From Candidatus Thiodiazotropha sp. (ex Monitilora ramsayi) (GTDB lineage: Bacteria; Pseudomonadota; Gammaproteobacteria; Chromatiales; Chromatiaceae): DNA of 64,000 nt. Location of the stretch: contig JAHXIO010000011.1 in assembly GCA_025655595.1 (NCBI GenBank), positions 310,001 through 374,000 of the forward strand, written 5' to 3'. Below the pieces are notes generated by a model. The model did no database searches and was not told the DNA's origin. It saw only the letters and a list, made by a program, of their open reading frames with translations. Made by a program: the position numbers and the translations under genes. Below are positions 8,993 through 16,600 of the stretch, piece after piece; positions within the stretch are counted from its first letter, which is position 1, and each line of letters begins with the position of its first letter.

Positions 8993-9831
8993 GGTTGTCT
9001 CTCCTGTTGCCAGTCACCGATAGTCAGACGACCGTTTCGGTGTACGCGTGTAGATTCACGACGGTCTGCGGATGCCACGAACAGACGGGCATTGTCAGAA
9101 ACCGACAGATTCACATTGACAGCGTGGCCGCCAAACTTAACCTTGCTGTTGCCCGTGACATCAGCGCGCAAAGTCCGCACGTCGCCGGATTTAAGATCGA
9201 CTTTACTGTTGCCGGAAGCATTGATGTCGATGTCCCGGCTTACATGATCAATATTGATCCGTGCATTTTTGCCGACATCAAGACGGGCTGAAGAGATAGA
9301 GCCAGCCTCTATTCTTCCACCACCCTGCACATGCAATGAAGCCATGGTGTCTTCGATAATGGCCCTGCCACGGAAATCAATCAGTTCCACGGGCGTCCCA
9401 GTCGGTACGGTAATATTCAGGACCTGTGTCTGTTGTGGCTGGTTGTGCATCACCACCAGGCTGTTGCCGTCTATGACTGTGGTGCGACCGTTGATTGACA
9501 GGATGCTTCGGTTGTCACCTCCCCTGCCCGAGGTGATCACGGAGATATCGCCGTAGCCGGCTTGGGCCTTTTGTCGGATCAGCAGACTGTCTTCATGCTG
9601 TCTGATATCCAGCCTATCGGAAAGCGAACCGGTGCCGGTGTTGACAGAAATACCCGGCACGTCTGCAACAACGACATCCACCCGGGCCGAAAGATTTTCC
9701 AGCCGCAGCTTTTGCGCCTTGTATTGTTCACCGCCATAGGCCATCAACATGGTGGTCTCGAACAATCCAATAGATAACACGGCCAGGTAAAAGATCATGC
9801 CCTGTCTGGTAAGCGTGTAGACGTTAAACAT
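8989..9831 (-). CDS. GIN-like (DUF2807) adhesin-domain secreted protein
   Basis: A 280-residue protein with an N-terminal hydrophobic segment (MIFYLAVLSIGLFETTMLMAY) that could be a signal peptide or anchor. From about residue 120 it shows the right-handed beta-helix pattern of the head GIN/DUF2807 domain: SISSARLDVGKNARINIDHV, DIDINASGNSKVDLKSGD, DVTGNSKVKFGGHAVNVNLS, with the repeating 'asGnskvdl' strands. It ends in a polar strand, HRNGRLTIGDWQQERQP. GIN-domain proteins are usually exported and cell-surface-associated. It is the second gene of the operon, between the two 36-residue-repeat genes, with a four-base overlap to the downstream one. Confidence 0.75.
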   Translation of the reverse strand: MFNVYTLTRQGMIFYLAVLSIGLFETTMLMAYGGEQYKAQKLRLENLSARVDVVVADVPGISVNTGTGSLSDRLDIRQHEDSLLIRQKAQAGYGDISVITSGRGGDNRSILSINGRTTVIDGNSLVVMHNQPQQTQVLNITVPTGTPVELIDFRGRAIIEDTMASLHVQGGGRIEAGSISSARLDVGKNARINIDHVSRDIDINASGNSKVDLKSGDVRTLRADVTGNSKVKFGGHAVNVNLSVSDNARLFVASADRRESTRVHRNGRLTIGDWQQERQP

Positions 9832-9885
9832 GCGTGTATCCTCCTGAGATAGCGATTCCGCCCGCAGGGCGGAATCCTCACAGGT

Positions 9886-10500
9886 TCATTCAATACTGCC
9901 GATACTGACCTTGCTGGTGTTATCGCTGCCGATGGCGGCGCTGATGACATTGCCGGCCGTGACGTTGATATTGAGGTCCCCACCCACTTCGGAATCCTTC
10001 ACACTGCCGACCGATACTTCGCTGGTATTGCCATCGCCGATAGCGGCACTGATCACATTACCGGTATCCACGCTGATGCTTGCATCACCACCGAGTTCGC
10101 TGCCAACGATAGAACCGATATTGACTTCGCTGGTGTTATCGGAACCTATGGCGGCACTGATGACATTTTCCGTGTTGACGTCGATCTGTACGTCACCTTC
10201 AACCTCGCTATCCTTGACTGATCCGATGTTCACGGTGCTTTTGTTGTCTTCACCGATGGAAGCGCTGATCACGTTACCAGTGGTCACATCGATACTGACA
10301 TCACCGCCAATTTCACTTTCGGAAATCGAACCGATCGACACTTCACTGGTGTTGCCGTCACCAATGGATGCACTGATGACATTTTCGGTCTGCACGTTGA
10401 TATCCACGTCGCCGCCGACAGTGGAGTCGGCATGTCCGGTTCCGGCGCCCAGAATGAACAGCGAGAGCGCGGTGTAGATGGGGGTTAACTTCAGTTTCAT
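9886..10500 (-). CDS. Secreted protein of five 36-residue repeats
   Basis: First gene of the six-gene operon. After a signal peptide (MKLKLTPIYTALSLFILGAG, cleavage after GHA) it has five repeats of the same 36-residue type as the gene at 8042-8992, here more regular: VGGDVDINVQTENVISASIG then DGNTSEVSIGSISESE. Aspartates recur in the DGNTS/SDNTS turns, suggesting calcium-binding or solvent-exposed loops. The last unit stops short at KVSIGSIE. It has AGGAG seven bases before the ATG and a promoter-like element at 10559-10587. The regularity suggests it is the major repeat subunit and the eight-repeat paralogue the minor or nucleating one, by analogy with curli; this is inference. Confidence 0.85.
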   Translation of the reverse strand: MKLKLTPIYTALSLFILGAGTGHADSTVGGDVDINVQTENVISASIGDGNTSEVSIGSISESEIGGDVSIDVTTGNVISASIGEDNKSTVNIGSVKDSEVEGDVQIDVNTENVISAAIGSDNTSEVNIGSIVGSELGGDASISVDTGNVISAAIGDGNTSEVSVGSVKDSEVGGDLNINVTAGNVISAAIGSDNTSKVSIGSIE

Positions 10501-10883
10501 TCTTTATCTCCTGTTGCGAATTGACAAACTGACATGCAATAGCGATGTCTCGCTAAATGAGTGCCTTGCTTATCGAAAAAGGTTTAAAGAAAACGAAGAA
10601 AAAAATGTTTTTATATAATTCGTCTCTGATACGGAAAAAATGATGCAGGTGTTTAATGTCCGGTTTCTTTAATGCCTATTGCCATGACACTGACAACAAC
10701 GGATTGGTCTTGAATGGCACTTAGTTAAAGAGATTGGTTTCGCAATAGGAGGATACGTGTGGGTTGCAAATCTATATTGGTGGGGCGGAGCCCTGCCTCA
10801 CCATTGCGATGTAGGTATGAAGAGAAATTTCTCATATGACCCTACGATGTCTGCTTAAATCAGTACCACCATTCGGATCGGAT
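10501..10883. other. Intergenic region with the promoter of the repeat-protein operon
   Basis: The region between the repeat-protein operon and the caspase-like gene end is AT-rich. It holds the shared promoter-like element at 10559-10587 and, near 10780-10803, a hairpin GGTGGGGC-ggagccct-GCCTCACC that lacks a T-tract. No gene is seen. Confidence 0.5.
10559..10587 (-). promoter_or_regulatory. ECF-type promoter of the repeat-protein operon
   Basis: The minus strand reads TTAAACC, 16 bases, then GCACTC, the same 29-bp architecture as the two elements at 13015-13043 and 13077-13105. AACC followed by a T-run is shared by all three. The predicted start of transcription lies about 50 bases before the ATG at 10500. 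Confidence 0.6.
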
Positions 10884-12200
10884 CTATTTCATGGCATTCC
10901 CGTTTCGACGCAGGAAAACAAAATCACCACCCTCGTGACCGGCCTTGCGAATGTCCGCGTATTCAGGCGTTTGATCAGCGGTCAGAATAACTTTCCTGCG
11001 CAGTTCAGAAAACAGTTGTGCACCTTCGAGCACACCTGTGTTCTCCCTGAGTACTGTAAGAAAGGCATTGGCAAAAACGGAGTGCCCCCCGGAACCTGAG
11101 TCGAGTACAGGTTCGAGACCACCCGAAGTCAACGCAGTCCTGGAACGCTTGTGCGCAAGCCGCTTGAGTAACAGGGCCTGCTCCTGACCAAGAATAACGC
11201 CGCGGAAAGTCACCGATCTCGACAAGGTACCGGAGAAGCAAGAATCCGCAACCACAAGCACACGTGTGGCAGCCATACCGTTGAGCATGTCGGTAATATC
11301 GGCGGTTGAAAGCCAATTGGCGTAATTGTCTTTTTCGGCATCAACAGGCAGCCAGTATCCACGCTGTGTCGACTCATCCAGATAGCCATGCCCCGCGTAG
11401 TAGATCAATAGATTGTCTTCCCTTTTCAGTTTTTTTCGCAATTGGGACAAGGCCTGAAAGATTTTGTAACGGCTTGCATTGGTGAGTCGTGTCACCTGAA
11501 ATCCGTACTCGGACTCAAGCAGGTTTGATACCGCCTTCGCATCGCGCACGGCGCTCTTCAGTCTGTCGAAATCCTTGTATCGGTTGTTGCCGATCACCAG
11601 AGCATGAAAATCCCCCAGATCCAGTGAAGCAAGGGCCGGCTGTCGCGTCTCCTCCCAGTGCCCCGTGTCATAGCCGGACACCATGGCGGTCCGTTCGGAG
11701 GGCTGATGCCGGTTACTCAAAACCCGCCTGCAGGCTGAAAGGGCGTCATCTCCAGAAAGGGATGTACATTTAATGCGGTCAAGCTCATGCGTTACAGCAA
11801 TCCTGTGCTCTCTTTTCGGCGTCTGTCGACGTAAACCAAGGAATCGCTCCTCTTCCCAGTCGCTTTTGGCCATCAGCCTTGCGCGCACCAGCCGGGAATT
11901 ATCCTGATTGAAACGTAAACCGATATCGAACAGGATCATGGCCTGCTCATATCTGTGCTGCCGGATCAGCCGTTCGGATGCATCGAGCAGCATTTGCACC
12001 TGATGGCGATGGGTATACGCATACGCCTCGCAGGCCTGTCGTCCTGACTCTGTCGTTGAAGAGAGGCAGTCACGAAGCAGCTGCTGGTTTGCCGCGTAGG
12101 CGGTTGCCATGCAACAAAACCAAACCGCGAGGCAGAGCAGTGTTGCCACGCCTTTGGTTTCAATAGCCGTAACCATAGCCATCCCAGGGACGCGGCGCAT
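10884..12200 (-). CDS. Secreted caspase-fold (peptidase C14) protein
   Basis: A 438-residue protein with a signal peptide (LLCLAVWFCCMATAYAANQ). Residues 40-110 hold a helical region with a TPR-like flavour (HRYEQAMILFDIGLRFNQDN). From about residue 190 a complete caspase-like domain follows: FHALVIGNNRYKDFDRLKSA, NLLIYYAGHGYLDE with catalytic His271, and RVLVVADSCFSGTLSRSV with catalytic Cys321; the final block HSVFANAFLTVLRENTGV is the usual C14 strand-helix. It is therefore expected to be an active cysteine protease exported across the inner membrane. The gene overlaps the upstream lipoprotein gene end (12160), so they are one operon. The start is uncertain; 12176 or 12182 are alternatives. 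Target unknown; the repeat proteins or the anti-sigma factor are candidates by context only. Confidence 0.88.
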   Translation of the reverse strand: MRRVPGMAMVTAIETKGVATLLCLAVWFCCMATAYAANQQLLRDCLSSTTESGRQACEAYAYTHRHQVQMLLDASERLIRQHRYEQAMILFDIGLRFNQDNSRLVRARLMAKSDWEEERFLGLRRQTPKREHRIAVTHELDRIKCTSLSGDDALSACRRVLSNRHQPSERTAMVSGYDTGHWEETRQPALASLDLGDFHALVIGNNRYKDFDRLKSAVRDAKAVSNLLESEYGFQVTRLTNASRYKIFQALSQLRKKLKREDNLLIYYAGHGYLDESTQRGYWLPVDAEKDNYANWLSTADITDMLNGMAATRVLVVADSCFSGTLSRSVTFRGVILGQEQALLLKRLAHKRSRTALTSGGLEPVLDSGSGGHSVFANAFLTVLRENTGVLEGAQLFSELRRKVILTADQTPEYADIRKAGHEGGDFVFLRRNGNAMK

Positions 12201-12924
12201 TTTTATCTGTCAGATCAAAACGGTAGGCCCAGCTACCGCCGGGCAACCGTACCAGCCCCAGCAAGTACTTTTTACCCGCCGGCTGGTATGGAGGCTTTTC
12301 TTTATGCAGGCTGCGGGAGATATCGTTACGCAACTGAAGCAGGCCATACTCGTCAAACCGGTTGTCGACCCTGCCATCGTCATTGAGGTCCGCACCTTCA
12401 AGGGCGTGGTTGAGTACCTGTTCAAGTTGCTTCAACAACCGGCCCGATTCCTCATCTGTTGCGTTCTCGGCCAGCATTGCAATCTCGCCTGCCAGCCGCA
12501 GGCGATCCGAGACGCGGGACGCGCCTTCAGCGAAACGTGCCGACATACGAATCAGGTTATCGCTGGCATCTTCGGATTCCGCGGCGAACACCATATGATC
12601 GACCGAGCCATCGAGCGCCCGTATGGCGCCATAACCCAGTCCATCACCGCTTTCCCGATGGTCCGGATTCAATGCATGGACTACATTGGACAAATGACGC
12701 AAGCGACGCGGGGCATTCGCCTGGTTGTCGATTGCGGCTTTGGCGTTTTCCAGCGCAATACCGGTCTCCTTCTCGGCCACAACGAACAGGCCTTCCTGGC
12801 CGGGTGTATCCCGCCAGGCAGTCAATGAATGGCCGACGTGGGCGTGCGAAATCAGGGGCATCGCACGTGTACAACCCGTTACTGCAACAATGCATAAGAG
12901 GCAACAGATAGTTATTGATTTCAT
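12160..12924 (-). CDS. Lipoprotein of unknown function preceding the caspase-like gene
   Basis: A 254-residue lipoprotein, signal MKSITICCLLCIVAVTGCTR with lipobox VTGC. The ATG at 12924 is chosen over the longer open frame because AGGAGGAGTTT sits just before it and the signal peptide then begins cleanly. The mature part is mostly helical (LENAKAAIDNQANAPRRLRH, LLKQLEQVLNHALEGADLND) and contains an EF-hand-like loop, DLNDDGRVDNRFDEYG, that could bind calcium. The C terminus is glycine/tyrosine-rich (GYGYGY). No family recognised. It is the first gene of the lipoprotein-caspase operon controlled by the element at 13015-13043. Confidence 0.75.
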   Translation of the reverse strand: MKSITICCLLCIVAVTGCTRAMPLISHAHVGHSLTAWRDTPGQEGLFVVAEKETGIALENAKAAIDNQANAPRRLRHLSNVVHALNPDHRESGDGLGYGAIRALDGSVDHMVFAAESEDASDNLIRMSARFAEGASRVSDRLRLAGEIAMLAENATDEESGRLLKQLEQVLNHALEGADLNDDGRVDNRFDEYGLLQLRNDISRSLHKEKPPYQPAGKKYLLGLVRLPGGSWAYRFDLTDKNAPRPWDGYGYGY

Positions 12925-13014
12925 CGAGATAAACTCCTCCTTTAGATTCGCAACGCCGGACCATGTCAGGTATTTGCTCAAGACCTGCATAGCAACTTCA
13001 CTGGTTTCGGTCGT

Positions 13015-13043
13015 GAGTGCCCCGGTAATAAAAAAAGGTTCAA
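13015..13043 (-). promoter_or_regulatory. ECF-type promoter of the lipoprotein-caspase operon
   Basis: The minus strand reads TTGAACC, 16 bases, GCACTC. The AAAAGGTTCAAT arm at 13034-13045 is a perfect 12-base inverted copy of ATTGAACCTTTT at 13075-13086, which belongs to the divergent sigma-factor promoter. Confidence 0.65.
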
Positions 13044-13076
13044 TGGGGCGATAGCACCCGGCCTTTTGCACATTGA

Positions 13077-13105
13077 TTGAACCTTTTCACAGCTTCCGGG
13101 TACAC
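13077..13105 (+). promoter_or_regulatory. ECF-type promoter of the sigma/anti-sigma/subtilase operon
   Basis: The plus strand reads TTGAACC, 16 bases, GTACAC. It has the same 29-bp span as the elements before the two minus-strand operons, implying autoregulation by the ECF sigma factor encoded just downstream. Confidence 0.65.
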
Positions 13106-13185
13106 AGGGAGCAGGCATGGTGAGGAAATGAATCAAGGGTGTTATGTTAGCGACTCAGCAAATACTCTTTTCAGGAGGCGATTCG

Positions 13186-13773
13186 GTGGAGTCCCACATG
13201 GATCCTGACCTGACGTTGATCGAACGTGTGGCGCGGCAGGATAAAGCTGCTTTCAAAGTACTGTATAAAGCGTATTACCAACCGCTTTTCCATTTCCTGA
13301 TTCGCATGCTGAAACATCAGGATATCGTCGAGGAAGTTGTCGATGATGTCATGTTCACCGTATGGAAAAAGGCCGGCGACTTCCGCGGCAGGTCAAAAGT
13401 CTCCACCTGGATCATCGGTATCGCCTACCGCAAAGGACTGAAATCCTATAACCGAAAGCGAAGAGAGCCGGCAATGGATGATCTGGCGCAGCATACCGAG
13501 CGAATGCCGGGAGCGACGGATCAGATGCCAGACCACTTCCTGGAACAGCAGCAACTGACGGAGCAGGTGCAGAGCGGTCTGGATAGTTTGAGCGGCAACC
13601 ACCGATGCGTCATGGAACTCACCATGCTGGGCTACTCCTGTACCGAGATCGCCGATATCGTCGACTGCCCTGTCAATACGGTCAAGACACGTATGTTTCA
13701 CGCCCGTCGCCAGCTGAAGGACCATTTCGGACGATCGGAATCCTTTAACACACAGGCCAGAGGTGAAACGTGA
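13186..13773 (+). CDS. ECF-type RNA polymerase sigma factor
   Basis: A 195-residue sigma-70 family factor of the ECF type. Region 2 is AAFKVLYKAYYQPLFHFLIR followed by IVEEVVDDVMFTVWKKAGDF, and region 4 is GNHRCVMELTMLGYSCTEIA with the recognition helix in CPVNTVKTRMFHARRQL. There is no region 1 or 3. The frame is open from 13144, but a GTG at 13186 has a perfect AGGAGG seven bases upstream and is preferred. Its stop overlaps the start of the anti-sigma gene. I infer it drives the three operons that share the 29-bp element, including its own. Confidence 0.92.
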   Translation: MESHMDPDLTLIERVARQDKAAFKVLYKAYYQPLFHFLIRMLKHQDIVEEVVDDVMFTVWKKAGDFRGRSKVSTWIIGIAYRKGLKSYNRKRREPAMDDLAQHTERMPGATDQMPDHFLEQQQLTEQVQSGLDSLSGNHRCVMELTMLGYSCTEIADIVDCPVNTVKTRMFHARRQLKDHFGRSESFNTQARGET

Positions 13774-14441
13774 TGACAAGCCGAGAGTTGGATTCCTCAC
13801 ATCATGAGCAGTTTCTGAATCTGCCGTGGTACGTCAACGGTACCTTGTCGCCGGACCTCCGCGAACAGGTGCGTGCTCACATTGAAGCATGCCCTGTCTG
13901 TCAGAAGGAGGTCGAGACGTTAACGCGTATGCAAACAACCATGAATCGAAATCTGCACCCGGTCGATATCGATGAAGAGCGTCTGGAGCACCTGATGGCG
14001 CACATCGATCAAACCGGCAGGAAAACCGTCGGACCGGAAAGATCACATTTCTCCTTCAGTGCGTTGCAGTCGTTTTTCGCCGCCCTCTTTTCGCACAGAT
14101 TGGCCTGGGTTGCAGTCGCCCCGGTTGTGCTGGTGGCGCTGTTGCTGTTACGTTCGCCGATGCTGGAGCATGGGACGGTGCCGTATGAAACCCTCTCTTC
14201 CGGCGAACCGGTTGGCGAGCAGGCCATCAAGCTCGGTATTCGAGCCGATGAAGCATTGAACAGGGAGGAGATGTTACAGATTGTGACTGCCGATTTGCAG
14301 GGTATTACGCTGGCACCTGAAGCAAACGGGCACACAGTCTTGGTCTTGCCCGGCGATGTGTCACCGGAACAGGTAATCCGGGTCATGGATACACTGCGAC
14401 AACATCCCTCCATCCGTGACGTGGAGCGTGTCGTTGAGTGA
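13770..14441 (+). CDS. Anti-sigma factor with zinc-finger-like domain and I9-like tail
   Basis: A 223-residue single-pass membrane protein. The cytoplasmic N terminus has a ZAS-type anti-sigma domain, HEQFLNLPWYVNGTLSP with AHIEACPVCQKEVETL giving a H-x3-C-x2-C-like zinc site. A membrane helix follows (LAWVAVAPVVLVALLLL, near residue 115). The roughly 90-residue outer part ends HTVLVLPGDVSPEQVIRVMD, a strand-helix pattern much like inhibitor I9 (subtilisin propeptide) domains. The gene begins with GTG or ATG overlapping the sigma stop, so coupling is tight. The next gene is a subtilase, making a protease-anti-sigma relationship plausible. Confidence 0.85.
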   Translation: MMTSRELDSSHHEQFLNLPWYVNGTLSPDLREQVRAHIEACPVCQKEVETLTRMQTTMNRNLHPVDIDEERLEHLMAHIDQTGRKTVGPERSHFSFSALQSFFAALFSHRLAWVAVAPVVLVALLLLRSPMLEHGTVPYETLSSGEPVGEQAIKLGIRADEALNREEMLQIVTADLQGITLAPEANGHTVLVLPGDVSPEQVIRVMDTLRQHPSIRDVERVVE

Positions 14442-14513
14442 TCGACTGTGAAGAACCTAGAAAGCAGTTGATCTACATTTGTAGTGATCGGTATTTGAAT
14501 GGAGACGCCACGT

Positions 14514-15824
14514 ATGTCCAGTAAACTCGTCATGAAGACCCTGTGGCCAATGATTCTGTTTCTTGCAGGCTGCAGCATGACACCGGCCAGAATGCCAGCC
14601 GATCCCGCAATGATGGCAGACATGAGGAACCCGGCGGACAGTCGAATTTCCGAACAGAGCGGTGCGCGCATGTTTATCGCCACCATGACCGATGCCTCGC
14701 ACAGGGAACTGACTGGCGGCCGTCCCATCAATGCGATGAACATGCAGGGCTCGGTCGCTGCGCCTGCCGGCTATAGAAAATTTATCGACGAGATTCAGCA
14801 GCAATACGGCATCAGACAGGTCGCGGATTGGCCACTGACATCGATTGGAGTTCGCTGTCTGGTGTTCGAGGTCTCCGACACACAGGACAGGGAGAGTGTG
14901 ATCAGGGAGGTGGCGAAGCATGCACGTATCGAAACGGTCCAACCCATGCGGCACTTCGGGACACTGGGTAAAACCTACAACGATCCTTATTTTGAGCTGC
15001 AGCATAGTTACCAGAAAATGTCCGTTGCCTCCTCCCATCGTTGGGCCACGGGCAAGGGGGTCCAGGTCGCCATTATCGATACTGGCGTCGATGTGTCGCA
15101 TGAAGATCTCAAGGGGCAGTTCAGCGGCCATATGAACTTTGTCGATTCAAACGAGGAGGACTTTAGCCGGGATGTACATGGAACGGCAATCGCCGGGGTG
15201 ATTGCGGCGACTACCGGTAACGGCAAGGGCATGACCGGCATTGCACCCGACGCGCGCTTGTGGTCGATAAAGGCCTGCTGGTCAGCACGACCCGGAGATC
15301 TGTCCGCCCAATGCAGCACCTTCACACTGGCGAAAGCGATCAATTTCGCCGTTACCGGCGAGGTCGATATCATCAATCTGAGCCTGGCCGGCCCAGGGGA
15401 TGCCTTGCTGGAGCGTCTGCTGCAGCAGGCCATCAAACGCGATATTACAGTCGTCGCGGCCGTGGGGTCTGATCCCGGCCATAGCTTTCCCGCTTCGGTA
15501 AAAGGCGTGATTGCCGTCGATCAAAGCGAAAGCAAGAACAACGAAAAGGAGCATGTGCAAATCATGGGGAGTAATATTTTGAGCACACGTCCCGGCAATC
15601 AGTATGATTTTTTCTCGGGCAGTTCCTTTTCGACCGCTCAGGTGTCCGGTCTGGCTGCGTTGATCAGGGAACGCAAGCCGCATCTCTCCGCCGACACGAT
15701 GAAAGCGCTGCTTGCCCCAGACAGTACGCGTTACCGAGGAACTGTGACTGACAAGTCACAAAGCGTCAATGCCTGCCGCTTACTGGCCAGGCTGGCAGGA
15801 TCGCAGTGCGGGGATGGTGACTGA
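14514..15824 (+). CDS. Subtilisin-like serine protease lipoprotein (S8)
   Basis: A 436-residue lipoprotein (MKTLWPMILFLAGCSMTP, lipobox LAGC). A propeptide-like region follows, with RCLVFEVSDTQDRESVI, and then the S8 domain. The catalytic triad is visible: Asp189 in VAIIDTGVDVSHEDL, His222 in DVHGTAIAGVIA and Ser371 in GSSFSTAQVSGLAALI. The oxyanion-hole position, usually AAGN, reads VVAAVGSDPGHSFPAS, so the usual Asn is replaced. The ATG at 14514 is chosen because GGAG lies upstream. Third gene of the sigma/anti-sigma operon; likely anchored outside the inner membrane or at the outer membrane, possibly to process repeat proteins or the anti-sigma tail. Confidence 0.92.
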   Translation: MSSKLVMKTLWPMILFLAGCSMTPARMPADPAMMADMRNPADSRISEQSGARMFIATMTDASHRELTGGRPINAMNMQGSVAAPAGYRKFIDEIQQQYGIRQVADWPLTSIGVRCLVFEVSDTQDRESVIREVAKHARIETVQPMRHFGTLGKTYNDPYFELQHSYQKMSVASSHRWATGKGVQVAIIDTGVDVSHEDLKGQFSGHMNFVDSNEEDFSRDVHGTAIAGVIAATTGNGKGMTGIAPDARLWSIKACWSARPGDLSAQCSTFTLAKAINFAVTGEVDIINLSLAGPGDALLERLLQQAIKRDITVVAAVGSDPGHSFPASVKGVIAVDQSESKNNEKEHVQIMGSNILSTRPGNQYDFFSGSSFSTAQVSGLAALIRERKPHLSADTMKALLAPDSTRYRGTVTDKSQSVNACRLLARLAGSQCGDGD

Positions 15825-15889
15825 GTCAGTCAATGTCCCGGCATGCCTAGACCGGCCAGTTTCAATCATACGCCTTGACCTCTCTCAGC

Positions 15890-16540
15890 TCATTCCTGGT
15901 TCACGCGTAGTAGATACTCTTGTATACCGTTTCGCAGCAGCATCGAATGATCGATGTGTAAGCCATCCGCATGCTTTTCCAGGTCCCCGAAGCTGTAACG
16001 CGGCGTCTTACGCGCATCGGGATCGCGATCCAATCGCAGCACAAGACCATCCTCCTGCGGGGAATATCGCTGTGGATATTGCGGCATGGTGGCATATGCC
16101 GAATGAATGTAGGCATGCACCACGCCACCGGGGGCCATGATGGCAGCCAGACGCGAGGTGAAGGTCTTTATGAGTGGCAGACTAAAATAGTTGAGCAGGT
16201 CCCAGCACAGTACCGTGTCGACCTTCTCCGTACCGGCATCGAAAATCAGCGACGCCACCTCTTGCGAGAGGGATGCCGTATCCTGGGATTTTTCGCTGAG
16301 GGCACTCAACGCCAGGGTCGCGTTGGCCACCAGGAGACGACAACGTTTGCCCTGTAACAATGCCAAACTACCCGAGCTGGTGGAACCCGGCTCGAGGATC
16401 ACATGGCGCGTGGTGTCGTCAAACTGTGCAACCACCTCGCGAAACAATGGAGAAGAGAACGGTTCGTCGCAAGCGTGCGAAGTTGATTGCTTGAAAGAGG
16501 CCGATGAGACGAGTGTCATTACATTATTATCGGAATACAA
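15890..16540 (-). CDS. SAM-dependent methyltransferase-like protein
   Basis: A 216-residue cytoplasmic protein with a class I Rossmann-type layout: a degenerate motif I (VILEPGSTSSGSLALLQGK), a KVDTVLCWDLLNYFSLPLIK motif II region, a motif III-like MAPGGVVHAYIH and a C-terminal strand pair ending HSMLLRNGIQEYLLRVNQE. The motif I lacks the ordinary E/DxGxGxG spacing, so activity or cofactor binding is uncertain. It is convergent with the subtilase gene and 60 bp downstream of the bactofilin gene on the same strand, so it may be co-transcribed with it. Substrate not apparent. Confidence 0.65.
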   Translation of the reverse strand: MYSDNNVMTLVSSASFKQSTSHACDEPFSSPLFREVVAQFDDTTRHVILEPGSTSSGSLALLQGKRCRLLVANATLALSALSEKSQDTASLSQEVASLIFDAGTEKVDTVLCWDLLNYFSLPLIKTFTSRLAAIMAPGGVVHAYIHSAYATMPQYPQRYSPQEDGLVLRLDRDPDARKTPRYSFGDLEKHADGLHIDHSMLLRNGIQEYLLRVNQE

Positions 16541-16600
16541 CCGACACGAGCCTTATCCCAATGGCTCGCAGAAACCCTATCTCCACGCAATACTCTTCGT

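Noticed and set aside
8328-9023. Plus-strand open frame opposite the eight-repeat gene, apparently repetitive
   Set aside because: The repetition is a reflection of the 36-residue repeats on the minus strand, which carry a signal peptide and operon context.
10552-10566. A possible sigma-54 site (AGGCACTCATTTAGC) before the repeat-protein operon
   Set aside because: It overlaps the GCACTC end of the 29-bp element shared with two other operons, which explains it better; the -12 half is weak.
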